NCBI GenBank assembly: GCA_947365965.1
Contig: CANAZG010000002.1
Span: 1 to 64,000, forward strand
From: an uncultured Clostridia bacterium
Lineage (GTDB): Bacteria; Bacillota; Clostridia; Oscillospirales; Oscillospiraceae
DNA: 64,000 bases
Direction of reading: 5' to 3'
The translations under genes and the position numbers were made by a program. Within the stretch, counting starts at the first letter, position 1. Every line of letters starts with the position of its first letter. Positions 19,487 through 28,209 of this stretch are shown here, one piece after another. The notes beneath the pieces were generated by a model. It was given only the letters and a program-made list of their open reading frames with translations, ran no database searches and had not been told where the DNA came from.

Positions 19487-19843
19487 ATGATGAATACTCG
19501 CATACGAGAAATAAGACAGGCCCTTGCCATCAACCAAAGTGAATTTGGGGAGAAAATCGGCCTAAAGCAAAATGCAGTCAGCCTTATGGAAAAGCCGAAT
19601 GGCCGGATTAAGGAACAAAATATCATTGCCATTTGCACACAATTTCATGTGAATGAGGCCTGGCTGCGTACAGGCGAGGGAGAAATGTTTTCCTTAGAAG
19701 AACCATTAGAAGATCGTAAAAAAAAGAGACTTGTATCCCTATTTCAAAAATTAACCCCTCCCTTCCAGGACCGTCTCCTTTCGGATGCCGCCGGTCTGCT
19801 GAAACTGCAAACGCAGCTGTCTGAGACCAAAGAAGAATCCTAA
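19487..19843 (+). CDS. XRE-family helix-turn-helix transcriptional regulator
   Basis: MMNTRIREIRQALAINQSEFGEKIGLKQNAVSLMEKPNGRIKEQNIIAICTQFHVNEAWLRTGEGEMF. Confidence 0.88.
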   Translation: MMNTRIREIRQALAINQSEFGEKIGLKQNAVSLMEKPNGRIKEQNIIAICTQFHVNEAWLRTGEGEMFSLEEPLEDRKKKRLVSLFQKLTPPFQDRLLSDAAGLLKLQTQLSETKEES

Positions 19844-19864
19844 TTACCCGCAGAATCTATGTAG

Positions 19865-19937
19865 GGGCGAGCATCGCTCGCCCGCGTCTATCGAGGCGCT
19901 GGATGGTGCCGTCAGAGCGGGCGAGCGATGCTCGCCC
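19865..19937. repeat. Pair of inverted 19-bp palindromic repeats
   Basis: GGGCGAGCATCGCTCGCCC at 19865-19883 and its exact reverse complement GGGCGAGCGATGCTCGCCC at 19919-19937. Confidence 0.85.
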
Positions 19938-19972
19938 CCACACACGCTCTAACGGCACCCCCAGCTGGCCCG

Positions 19973-20064
19973 ATGGGAAATCGCCGCCGTAAGACTGCCG
20001 GCAGTCTATACCACCATCTCTAAAGTTCTTTTTGGTTACTTTTTCTTTCAAGAAAAAGTAACAA
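19973..20064. repeat. Dispersed hairpin element, copy C with extended left arm
   Basis: GGGAAATCGCCGCCGTAAGACTGCCGGCAGTCTATACCACCATCTCTAAAGTTCTTTTTGGTTACTTTTTCTTTCAAGAAAAAGTAAC. Confidence 0.85.
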
Positions 20065-20098
20065 GAAAAAAGACGACGAATCTTAGGAGCACTCTCGA

Positions 20099-22285
20099 AT
20101 GACCGATGAAAAACGCTTCCACCGGCGGGCGAACTTCCTGATCGGTGCGTATGTCCTCTGCCTCGCCCTGTTTACGGGCATCCTCTACAACGCCCAGATC
20201 GTTAACGGCAGCGAGTATCTGGCCCGCTCCACCACCCAGGTCACCACCACCAAGACCGTGGAGACCTCCCGGGGCATCATCACGGACCGCAACGGCAAGG
20301 TTCTGGTCTCCAATCAGGAGATCTACACCGCCTCCTTTGACCCGGACCTCGTGCCGGACCAGGAGGGCGAGTCCCACCAGGCCGCTGTGGCCCGGGCCCT
20401 TCTGCGCATTCTCACCCTCTTCCAGGACCACGGCGTAACCTGGGGCGACAGCCTGCCCATCGCCGCCGCCGAGCCCTACGGCTACGCCTTCGCCGAGGCC
20501 ACCGGAGCCCAGCGGACCTGGTTCTCCCACTATCTGGCGGACCGGAAGTGGTCCAACACCGAGCTGACCGCTGCCTCCTCCTCCCCCCTCATGAGCCAGA
20601 CCCTGCTGGACAAGCTGAAACTCACCGGCTCCACCGCCCTCACCGCCTCCCACCTCCTGGAGCTCATGCGGGCCGACTTTGGCATCCCCACCGACTTCTC
20701 CCGTCAGGAGGCCCGGATGGCGCTGGGCGTGCTCTACGAGCTGCGCCTGCGCAAGCTGACAGCCAACGCGGTGACCGTGCCCTACGTCTTCGCGGAGGAC
20801 CTGTCCGTGGAGATCATCTCCATCCTCAACGACGGGGCCTTTGAGGGCGTGGTCATCGGCAGCAAGGCCGTGCGCCAGTACAACACCGACTACGCCGCCC
20901 ACATCCTGGGCCGGGTGGGCAAGTTCGAGTCCCGGGAGGAGCGGGACGGCTTCAACGCGGCGTGGAACGCCGCCCGGGAGGCGGGGGAGGACACCACCGG
21001 CCTCCCCTACTACCGCCTGGACGATCAGGTGGGCAAGGACGGGGTGGAGCTGGCCTTTGAGCAGTACCTCCGGGGCCGGGACGGCACCCGGCTCATCACC
21101 ACCAACCAGGAGGGCAAGATCACCAGCGAGATCTACTCCATCCAGCCCGAGCCCGGGGGCACCGTGGCCCTGACCCTGGACATCGACTTCCAGGCCCAGG
21201 TGGAGGAGATTCTGGCCCGGTCCGTCCAGGCCATGGACCAGGAGGACCTGGAGGACGGAGAGGAGCCGGTCAACCGGGGCGCGGCGGCGGCTGTGGTCAG
21301 CGTGGCGAACAGCGAGATTCTGGCCCTGGCCACCTATCCCACCTACAGCCAGCGCACCTACGCCCAGGACTACGCCCTTCTCAGCCAGGACCCCCGCCAC
21401 CCCTACGTGAACCGGGCCATCTCCAGCGCCTACGCCCCCGGATCCACCTTCAAGCCCCTCACCGCCGTGGCGGCCCTGGAGAGCGGCGTCATCACCCCCA
21501 GCACCATCATCAACGCCACCGGCTCCTGGACCTACCCCGGGGACCCCAACAGCTACGCCAACTGCTGGCTCTACAACAGCTCCCGGGGCCGCCACGGCCG
21601 CATCAACGTCAGTCAGGCTATCACCGTCTCCTGCAACTACTTCTTCGCCCAGATGGGCTACTCCCTGGGCCTGGACCGGCTCAACGCCTACTGCCGGGCC
21701 TTTGGCCTGGGGGAGAGCACGGGCATCGAGATCTATGAGCGCACCGGCGTTCTGCCGGAGAACAAGCCCGGCGAGGATCAGTCCCCGTGGGCGGGGTTTG
21801 GCCAGTCCAGCCAGCTCTTCACCCCCCTCCAGCTGGCCAACTACGTGGCAACCCTGGTCCGGGGCGGCACCCGCTACAACGCCCATCTGCTCAAGGACAT
21901 CTCCGCCTACGACGGCAGCAGCGTCCTCTATACCGCCCAGCCGGAGGTCCTCTCCCAGCAGGAGATCCAGCCGGACAATCTGACGGCGGTGAAGAAGGGC
22001 ATGGGGGATCTGGCCACCACGGGCACTGTGGGCCGGGAGTTCGCCAACTGCATCGTCACCGCCGGCGCAAAGACCGGCTCCGCCCAGACCGGCGAGGTGA
22101 TGGCAAACGGCGTGTTCGTCTGCTTCGCCCCCTTTGAGGAGCCGGAGGTGGCGGTGGCGGTGGTCATCGAGAAGGGCAAGGCCGGCGCGGCCCTGGCCTC
22201 CACGGCGGTGGAGATTCTGAACGCCTATTTCGCGCCCAGCGATATCGGCGCGATGATGGCCCCCGAGGGCGCGCTGCTGCCGTGA
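20099..22285 (+). CDS. mrdA: Penicillin-binding protein 2 (peptidoglycan transpeptidase)
   Basis: 728 aa; PBP dimerisation region and SAYAPGSTFKPLTAVAALE (SxxK), SCNYFFA, KTGSAQTG motifs; near mreCD. Confidence 0.92.
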   Translation: MTDEKRFHRRANFLIGAYVLCLALFTGILYNAQIVNGSEYLARSTTQVTTTKTVETSRGIITDRNGKVLVSNQEIYTASFDPDLVPDQEGESHQAAVARALLRILTLFQDHGVTWGDSLPIAAAEPYGYAFAEATGAQRTWFSHYLADRKWSNTELTAASSSPLMSQTLLDKLKLTGSTALTASHLLELMRADFGIPTDFSRQEARMALGVLYELRLRKLTANAVTVPYVFAEDLSVEIISILNDGAFEGVVIGSKAVRQYNTDYAAHILGRVGKFESREERDGFNAAWNAAREAGEDTTGLPYYRLDDQVGKDGVELAFEQYLRGRDGTRLITTNQEGKITSEIYSIQPEPGGTVALTLDIDFQAQVEEILARSVQAMDQEDLEDGEEPVNRGAAAAVVSVANSEILALATYPTYSQRTYAQDYALLSQDPRHPYVNRAISSAYAPGSTFKPLTAVAALESGVITPSTIINATGSWTYPGDPNSYANCWLYNSSRGRHGRINVSQAITVSCNYFFAQMGYSLGLDRLNAYCRAFGLGESTGIEIYERTGVLPENKPGEDQSPWAGFGQSSQLFTPLQLANYVATLVRGGTRYNAHLLKDISAYDGSSVLYTAQPEVLSQQEIQPDNLTAVKKGMGDLATTGTVGREFANCIVTAGAKTGSAQTGEVMANGVFVCFAPFEEPEVAVAVVIEKGKAGAALASTAVEILNAYFAPSDIGAMMAPEGALLP

Positions 22286-22299
22286 GGAGCGTTTGTGGT

Positions 22300-22399
22300 C
22301 ATTCTTTTTTCTTTCCACACGCCGCCTGCGGCGGTTTAGCGGCATTGCCCGCTTCGCGGTCAACGCCCGGAAAAAAGAATCAAAAAAACTTTAGATGTG
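22300..22399. repeat. Dispersed hairpin element, copy D (inverted orientation, GC-rich insertion in loop)
   Basis: CATTCTTTTTTCTTTCC-[GC-rich palindromic loop]-GGAAAAAAGAATCAAAAAAACTTTAGATGTGG. Confidence 0.75.
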
Positions 22400-22481
22400 G
22401 TATAATAGCTGCTGGAGGTTCTTATTGGCACCAGAGAAAGTTGATAGACATGCGCGATTGATCGTCCTTGGCGGTGTTATA

Positions 22482-22501
22482 ACATGCGCAAATGCGCATG
22501 T
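22482..22501. promoter_or_regulatory. 20-bp palindrome, candidate operator for the XRE regulator
   Basis: ACATGCGCA-AA-TGCGCATGT, with a half-site ACATGCGC at 22448-22455. Confidence 0.6.
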
Positions 22502-22525
22502 CAACAGCACAGGGAGAATTTTGTT

Positions 22526-22744
22526 ATGTTTATTTTTGGGGAACACTTAAAGAAGCTGAGAAAATCCCGAAATTTAACGCAAAAGCAGCTGGCGGAGGGC
22601 ATCGGGTCCAGTGAGCGAGGGATCCAGCAATATGAGCTGGGGGAGCGAAAGCCCACCTACGACAAGCTGATTGCCCTGGCGGACTACTTCGACATCTCTA
22701 TCGATTATCTCGTGGGCCGGTCCGACGATCCGGCGCGGCATTGA
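22526..22744 (+). CDS. XRE-family helix-turn-helix transcriptional regulator
   Basis: MFIFGEHLKKLRKSRNLTQKQLAEGIGSSERGIQQYELGERKPTYDKLIALADYFDISIDYLVGRSDDPARH. Confidence 0.92.
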   Translation: MFIFGEHLKKLRKSRNLTQKQLAEGIGSSERGIQQYELGERKPTYDKLIALADYFDISIDYLVGRSDDPARH

Positions 22745-22794
22745 ATAAAAACCTGATATATGTTTTCCAGGCTGCTGGCTCGACTTATGGTACC

Positions 22795-22890
22795 ATGGAA
22801 ACCTACCGCCATAGGACGCCAGCAGCTTGATTGACGCCTCTAAAGTTTTTCTTTTTGATACTTTTTCTTTGTACACAAAGAAAAAGTATG
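22795..22890. repeat. Dispersed hairpin element, copy E with extended left arm
   Basis: GGAAACCTACCGCCATAGGACGCCAGCAGCTTGATTGACGCCTCTAAAGTTTTTCTTTTTGATACTTTTTCTTTGTACACAAAGAAAAAGTATG. Confidence 0.85.
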
Positions 22891-22918
22891 ATTACCCCGA
22901 CGAAGGAGATTTTGGCCT

Positions 22919-24784
22919 ATGATATTTGACTCCCGCGACGAACGCTGCAAGCGCCCCTATGGCGCTGCGCCCTGCTCCACTGTTGTCAGTCTGACCCTGC
23001 GTCCCCCGGTCTGGGAGGACTTTTCCCAGTGCATCATGGTAGCCACGGCGGAATTTTCCGGCGCGCGTCTGGAGCTCCCCCTTGAGAACGAGGGCATGGA
23101 GGGGGACCGCCAGATCTTCTCTGGGGCTTTCCACCTCCCCCTCCGCCCGGATCTGGTGTGGTACTGCTTCCGCTTCCGGCGGGAGAACGGCGAGATCCGC
23201 TGGCTGGGCAGAAACGGCCTGTGCGGCGAGGGCGAGGCCGTGTGCTGGCAGCAGACCGTATACGACGACGCCTGCCCCACGCCGGACTGGTTCGGCCGGG
23301 GGGTGACCTATCAGATCTTCCCGGATCGGTTCCGCCGCACCTGCGTGCCGGACCCCGCCGGTATGCTGGGGTACCGGACCGTACACCAGGACTGGGAGGA
23401 GCTGATGGACTACCTGCCGGACGAGCGGGGGGAGATCCGCAACTGCGACTTTTTCGGCGGAAATCTGGCGGGCATTGAGGAGAAGCTGGACTACCTCCAG
23501 AGCCTGGGGGTCTCCACCCTCTACCTCTGCCCCATCTTTGAGGCCGACAGCAACCACCGCTACAACACCGGGGATTACGACAAGATCGATCCCATGCTGG
23601 GCACGGAGAGCGACTTCCGCCGCCTGTGCGCCAAGGCCAGGGAGCGGGGGATCCGGGTGATGCTGGACGGCGTGTTCAACCACACCGGCAACAACAGCCG
23701 CTACTTCAACGCCTATGACGCCTACCACTCCCTGGGTGCCGCCCAGAGCTGGGAGAGCCCCTATATCTCCTGGTACACCTTCCGGGAGTGGCCGGTGAGC
23801 TACGAGAGCTGGTGGGGCATCCACACCCTGCCGGCGGTGAACGAGAGCGACCCGGGGTATATCAACTTCATCGTGGAGGGCAAGGACTCCGTCATCCGCC
23901 GCTGGCTCCGGGCCGGGGCGGACGCGTGGCGGCTGGACGTGGCTGACGAGCTGCCGGACGAGTTCATCGCCGGCATCCGCCGGGCGATGATGGAGGAGAA
24001 GCCGGACAGCTTCCTGCTGGGGGAGGTCTGGGAGGACGGCAGCAATAAAATCGCCTATGACCGCCGCCGGAAGTACCTGCTGGGCCGGGAGACCCACGGC
24101 CTGATGAACTACCCCTTCCGGGTCAGCGCCCTGGAGTACCTCCGGGGAGGCGATGCCGCCGCCTTCCGGGAGGCCATGGAGACCATCCGGGAGAACTACC
24201 CCCGGTCCGCCTTCTACAGCGGCATGAACATGCTGGGCACCCACGACACCCCCCGGGTGCTGACCATGCTGGGCACCTGTCCCAAGGAGGCCCCGGCCAC
24301 CCGCACCGAGCGGGCCCACTACCGCATGTCGCCGGAGGAGCGGGACAAGGGCAGCCGTCTGCTCCAGGCCGGCGCTGTGCTGCTCTACGCCTTCCCCGGC
24401 TCCCCCACGGTCTTCTACGGCGACGAGGCGGGCATGGAGGGCTGGGAGGACCCCTTCAACCGGGGCACCTACCCCTGGGGCCGGGAGGACCCGGCGCTCC
24501 AGCGCCGCTTCACCCTGCTGGGGCGGCTGCGCCGGGAGCGGCTCAGCCTCCAGACCGGGGATCTCCGCTGGCTCCACGCCCAGGGTCCCGTCCTGGCCTT
24601 TGCCCGGGACGGGGAGGGGGAGACCACCGTGGCCGCCGTCAACGCGGGGCCCGAGGCGGTGCGCCTGGACCTGCCCTGGTCCGCGCCTCTGGCCGTGGAC
24701 GCCCTCACGGAGCAGCGGTTTCTGGCTGCGGACGGCGTGGTGCGCCTCACCCTTCCGCCCTGGGACGCGGTGCTGCTGATCTAA
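22919..24784 (+). CDS. Glycoside hydrolase family 13 (alpha-amylase/neopullulanase-like)
   Basis: 621 aa; YQIFPDRF, GVMLDGVFNHTG, DAWRLDVADEL, LLGEVWED, GTHDTPR. Confidence 0.93.
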   Translation: MIFDSRDERCKRPYGAAPCSTVVSLTLRPPVWEDFSQCIMVATAEFSGARLELPLENEGMEGDRQIFSGAFHLPLRPDLVWYCFRFRRENGEIRWLGRNGLCGEGEAVCWQQTVYDDACPTPDWFGRGVTYQIFPDRFRRTCVPDPAGMLGYRTVHQDWEELMDYLPDERGEIRNCDFFGGNLAGIEEKLDYLQSLGVSTLYLCPIFEADSNHRYNTGDYDKIDPMLGTESDFRRLCAKARERGIRVMLDGVFNHTGNNSRYFNAYDAYHSLGAAQSWESPYISWYTFREWPVSYESWWGIHTLPAVNESDPGYINFIVEGKDSVIRRWLRAGADAWRLDVADELPDEFIAGIRRAMMEEKPDSFLLGEVWEDGSNKIAYDRRRKYLLGRETHGLMNYPFRVSALEYLRGGDAAAFREAMETIRENYPRSAFYSGMNMLGTHDTPRVLTMLGTCPKEAPATRTERAHYRMSPEERDKGSRLLQAGAVLLYAFPGSPTVFYGDEAGMEGWEDPFNRGTYPWGREDPALQRRFTLLGRLRRERLSLQTGDLRWLHAQGPVLAFARDGEGETTVAAVNAGPEAVRLDLPWSAPLAVDALTEQRFLAADGVVRLTLPPWDAVLLI

Positions 24785-24789
24785 GAGAC

Positions 24790-24830
24790 TTCCGGCCGCC
24801 TCCTGAACACAGGAGGCGGCCGGTCTTATC
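24790..24830. terminator. Bidirectional terminator hairpin between convergent genes
   Basis: GACTTCCGGCCGCCTCCTG-aaca-CAGGAGGCGGCCGGTC. Confidence 0.75.
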
Positions 24831-24833
24831 GTC

Positions 24834-25328
24834 TTATAGGGCGGCGATCTCCCGGCATATCTCCGGGATGGACTTGCTGGTGGTGTCAATTTTGACGGTG
24901 TTCAGGTCCAGGTACAGCGGCAGTCGGGCAAGGCTCCGCTCCGCCGCGTCCGGACCCCGCCGGCCTGCGGCGGCATCCGCCCGGATCCGCGCTGTCAGGG
25001 CCTCCTTACTGGCGGTCAGGGAGACGGGGACCACCCGGCAGCCGGACGTGTCCAGACCGGCGAGAACGCTGTCAAGGATATCCTGCCGGTCCATGACCCA
25101 GCAGAAGATCACGTTTTCGTAGGCCGTGCAGCGGAGGAAATTGCCCAGAAGATGGCGGATATTGTCCAGCGCCATGGCCCGGGTCTCCGCCGTCACCTGA
25201 AAGGGGTCCGCGTCCCAGCACCAGTCGCCGTCTAAAAAGACGCTGTTTGGCAGCTCCCTCTTCAGACGCTGGCATACCGCGGTCTTCCCTACCCCCATGG
25301 GGCCGCCCACAAGGTAGAGCGTTTTCAT
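24834..25328 (-). CDS. AAA-family ATPase / nucleotide kinase-like protein
   Basis: MKTLYLVGGPMGVGKTAVCQRLKRELPNSVFLDGDWCW; P-loop. Confidence 0.82.
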   Translation of the reverse strand: MKTLYLVGGPMGVGKTAVCQRLKRELPNSVFLDGDWCWDADPFQVTAETRAMALDNIRHLLGNFLRCTAYENVIFCWVMDRQDILDSVLAGLDTSGCRVVPVSLTASKEALTARIRADAAAGRRGPDAAERSLARLPLYLDLNTVKIDTTSKSIPEICREIAAL

Positions 25329-25378
25329 GGCTTTCTCATCCTTTCTGAGAGAAATTTGCGCGGCCTGCAATCCGCGCT

Positions 25379-25414
25379 GAAAAATCCCTGCGCCCGTCCG
25401 GCGCAGGGATTTTT
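25379..25414 (-). terminator. Intrinsic terminator of the C11 peptidase gene
   Basis: AAAAATCCCTGCGCC-cgtcc-GGCGCAGGGATTTTT immediately downstream of the minus-strand stop. Confidence 0.85.
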
Positions 25415-25423
25415 GCCGTCCTG

Positions 25424-27820
25424 TCACTGGGCGGACAGGGCCGGGGTCCAGTGGTGCTGTCCAAAGAGGTCCGTGATGCGGTAGGCGGCCCGGGTGACGC
25501 CCTCCAGGGGCACGTCGCTGATGGCCGGCGCCTCCGCCCCCACGGTCAGGGGCTCCCCCAGCAGGTAGCTGTCCTCATAGCTGCCGTCATAGCTGTAGTA
25601 GTCGCAGAGAAACTCCAGGGTGTCCCCGGGCTCCAGGCCCGTCTGGCCCTTGGCCACCGTGTCCGTCTCCCCGTCCAGGTATACGGACCGGACGCCGGCC
25701 ACATAGCCCTGGGGCCGCTGGCTGTCAAAGACCAGGATCAGCTCCGCCCGGCTGCCGTTGTGGAGCACCGGGACCCGGCCGGTGATGGTGTAGTCGGTCC
25801 CATCGTCCAGGGTGGCGGTGTGGTAGTAGGCCACCGGCTGGCCCTCGATGGCCAGCCACGTGCCCTCGTTCACCCCCAGCAGGCCGCCGGAGGCGTCCCA
25901 CTGGAAGACGTTGTCCAGACCCAGGTCGATGTACCCCGCCCCGTCGTCATAGAAGAGGTTCAGCTCCAGCTCCTGGACCAGGCCCCACTGCTCCTCCTCC
26001 AGCCGCAGTACTGGCTGGTCCTCCGCCCCGGTCTGCCACACCAGGGCCTCCTCCGGAAAGCGGTGGTCGGCGAGGTACTGGGCGGTGTCCTCCGGGCTCA
26101 TGGCCCGGTCGCTGAGGAAGTCCGTGTTGTCCGCCGTCAGGCCCGCCACCCGGCCGAACCCGCCGCTGAGAAACTCCTCCAGCAGGGCGGAGACCATGTC
26201 CCCGCCGCCGCCCCCCACGGCCCCCAGCAGGGCGGGCAGGGGCGAGGCCGTGCCGCCGGAGGCGGCCTGACCGCTGGCGGCCAGGCTGGCGAACTGCCGG
26301 ATGCACCGGCTGTAGGTCTCGTCCATGCCGATTTGCTGGTAGGTGGAGACCGCCCGGTCCACGGAGGAGGTCTTCCGGTAGGGGAAGTAGATGGACAGGC
26401 CGTAGGCGTTGGTCATGTCGGCGGAGGTGCGGTTGTACTTCACCGCCCCCAGCAGTGCCTTGGCCAGGGCCTCCCCCTCCGGCGTGCCCAGGTTCCGGGC
26501 CAGATGGACCAGATCCACCTGATCGATCTGGCTGGACCGGGCAAACTCCCGGGTCCCGCTGCGGGCGTTGGAGACAGTCTGGTACTGCTTATCCTGAATG
26601 AGCTGGGCCGTGGACCGGGAGAAGTCCGCCAGCGCGCCGGGCAGGGTGGCCTCCAGCTCCGCCAGATCCACCACGGAAAGGGTGGTGGACTGGCCCCGGC
26701 ACTTCTGGGCGCAGGTGTCCACAAAGCTGTCCACGATGTTCTTCCCCACCTGGATGGTGGCCATGGAGGGGTCCTCCCCCAGGGCGGTGAGCCAGTCGGT
26801 GTAGTACCAGCCCACCCCGGGCTCGGTCTCCTCCGAGGCGATGAGGTAGTCGGCGTACTGGGCCATGGTGAGGGCCGTCTCCGCCGTGGCCATGAGGCAG
26901 GCGTCAAAGCCGATGAAGTCGAACCTCACCCCGCCGTCTCCCAGGGCCCGGTCCAGGCCGGCCAGATCCATGGAGCCGGTGGAGGCGAACTTCTCGTCAT
27001 ACCCGTAGCCGCTGACGGAGCCGCCGCCGTGGTCCCAGAGGATCAGGGCGTACCGGCTGGCGGGATACCGGCCGGCGCACCACTGGATGTACCAGGAGAG
27101 GGTGTCCGGGTCCGTCATGGACCGGCTGCCCAGATCCGCCTCCAGGCAGGCCAGCTTTCCGTCCTTCACCTGCCAGATCTGGTTGACCGCGCTGCTGACC
27201 ACGCTGTTTTTCCAGCCCTTGCAGCCCCCGGTGTAGATGAGCAGGTTGATCTCTTCGCCGAACCGGGCGTTCAGCATCTCCTGGAGGTCATAGGTCCCCA
27301 TGCTGCTGCGGGACTCCAGGTCCGTGCCGCACATGTAGACCATGATGGTGGCGGTGTCCTCTCCCTTCCCCAGCAGGCGGGTATACTTCTCCCGGGCCCC
27401 CGGGGCCACGGAGGCGTCCAGCGTACCCGTGTTGGCCCCGCTCTGCCAGCCGGAGGACACGCTGCCGCCGCTCAGGCCCCCCAGCATCTGGGTCCAGCTG
27501 GCGCTCCCCGGGCTCTGGACCTGCTGCTGGACCGGCGGCTGCTGAGGCGCGGAGGGGAGGTCCGTCTGGCCCCCCAGCAGGGCCGTCAGCCCGCCGCCGC
27601 CCCCCAGCAGGAGCAGGAGGAGCAGACCGATGAGCTTGAGGCCCCCGCCGCTCCGCTGGCCGGCGCTTCGGCTGCCGGCGGTTTCCCGGCGGTCTTGAGA
27701 GCCGCCGGCCTCGCCCACCGGGCCGGCGCCCAGGCCCTCGCCCCGCTTGTGCACCGTCTTGCCGGGGCCGGTTACGTGCTTCTCCCGGCCCCTGGGCCTG
27801 TTGGGTTTGTTGTTTTCCAT
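25424..27820 (-). CDS. Clostripain-related (C11) cysteine peptidase, membrane-anchored
   Basis: MENNKPNRP..., N-terminal TM segment (LKLIGLLLLLLLGGGGGLTALLGG), MVYMCGTDLES, RYALILWDHGGG (His), FDFIGFDACLM (Cys). Confidence 0.9.
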   Translation of the reverse strand: MENNKPNRPRGREKHVTGPGKTVHKRGEGLGAGPVGEAGGSQDRRETAGSRSAGQRSGGGLKLIGLLLLLLLGGGGGLTALLGGQTDLPSAPQQPPVQQQVQSPGSASWTQMLGGLSGGSVSSGWQSGANTGTLDASVAPGAREKYTRLLGKGEDTATIMVYMCGTDLESRSSMGTYDLQEMLNARFGEEINLLIYTGGCKGWKNSVVSSAVNQIWQVKDGKLACLEADLGSRSMTDPDTLSWYIQWCAGRYPASRYALILWDHGGGSVSGYGYDEKFASTGSMDLAGLDRALGDGGVRFDFIGFDACLMATAETALTMAQYADYLIASEETEPGVGWYYTDWLTALGEDPSMATIQVGKNIVDSFVDTCAQKCRGQSTTLSVVDLAELEATLPGALADFSRSTAQLIQDKQYQTVSNARSGTREFARSSQIDQVDLVHLARNLGTPEGEALAKALLGAVKYNRTSADMTNAYGLSIYFPYRKTSSVDRAVSTYQQIGMDETYSRCIRQFASLAASGQAASGGTASPLPALLGAVGGGGGDMVSALLEEFLSGGFGRVAGLTADNTDFLSDRAMSPEDTAQYLADHRFPEEALVWQTGAEDQPVLRLEEEQWGLVQELELNLFYDDGAGYIDLGLDNVFQWDASGGLLGVNEGTWLAIEGQPVAYYHTATLDDGTDYTITGRVPVLHNGSRAELILVFDSQRPQGYVAGVRSVYLDGETDTVAKGQTGLEPGDTLEFLCDYYSYDGSYEDSYLLGEPLTVGAEAPAISDVPLEGVTRAAYRITDLFGQHHWTPALSAQ

Positions 27821-27870
27821 AGAGGTTCTCCCTTCACACACAATGGAACTCCCGTCAAGCAGGGCATGGT

Positions 27871-27896
27871 TTAAGGCGGCCCCATTGGGGCCGCCT
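27871..27896 (-). terminator. Terminator-like hairpin downstream of tRNA-Ser
   Basis: AAGGCGGCCCC-attg-GGGGCCGCCTT located just past the tRNA 3' end on the minus strand. Confidence 0.65.
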
Positions 27897-27931
27897 TAAA
27901 ACGGTGTGGGACAAGGTTTGCCCCGACAATA

Positions 27932-28023
27932 TGGCGGAGATGGAGAGATTCGAACTCTCGATACCCTTTTGGGGTATACACGATTTCCAATCGTGCGCGC
28001 TCGACCAGCTACGCGACATCTCC
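27932..28023 (-). tRNA. tRNA-Ser (anticodon GGA), with encoded CCA
   Basis: Reverse complement GGAGATGTCGCGTAGCTGGTCGAGCGCGCACGATTGGAAATCGTGTATACCCCAAAAGGGTATCGAGAGTTCGAATCTCTCCATCTCCGCCA; acceptor GGAGATG/CATCTCC, long variable arm, GTTCGAATC T-loop. Confidence 0.96.
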
Positions 28024-28080
28024 ACATAGTTGCCCGGCCCTCATCGGCCTATACAATTGTACTGCTTGACAGCGTAGGTT

Positions 28081-28109
28081 ATTATATCCGTTTTTCCCCC
28101 TAAAGTCAA
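28081..28109 (-). promoter_or_regulatory. Sigma-A-type promoter for tRNA-Ser
   Basis: Minus strand TTGACT-17 nt-TATAAT upstream of the tRNA. Confidence 0.8.
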
Positions 28110-28209
28110 TAGACAAAACGGGGATTTTTGAAAATTTTCCCGTCTTCGCCTGTCCCCTTATTGGCGCTGCCGCCGGGCAGACGCAGACCGCCCGGCGGCA
28201 GGGGGACGC

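Noticed and set aside
19857-20051. 64-aa ORF within repeat island
   Set aside because: Consists almost entirely of palindromes and repeat element C; a repeat-derived false ORF.
20048-22363. 771-aa minus-strand ORF
   Set aside because: Antisense to PBP2; shadow ORF.
22574-22876. 100-aa minus-strand ORF
   Set aside because: Antisense to the XRE gene and running into repeat E.
25451-27874. 807-aa plus-strand ORF
   Set aside because: Antisense to the C11 peptidase; shadow ORF.
27906-28103. 65-aa ORF GGDGEIRTLDTLLGYTRFPIVRARPAT
   Set aside because: Translation across the antisense of tRNA-Ser; a familiar spurious protein artefact.
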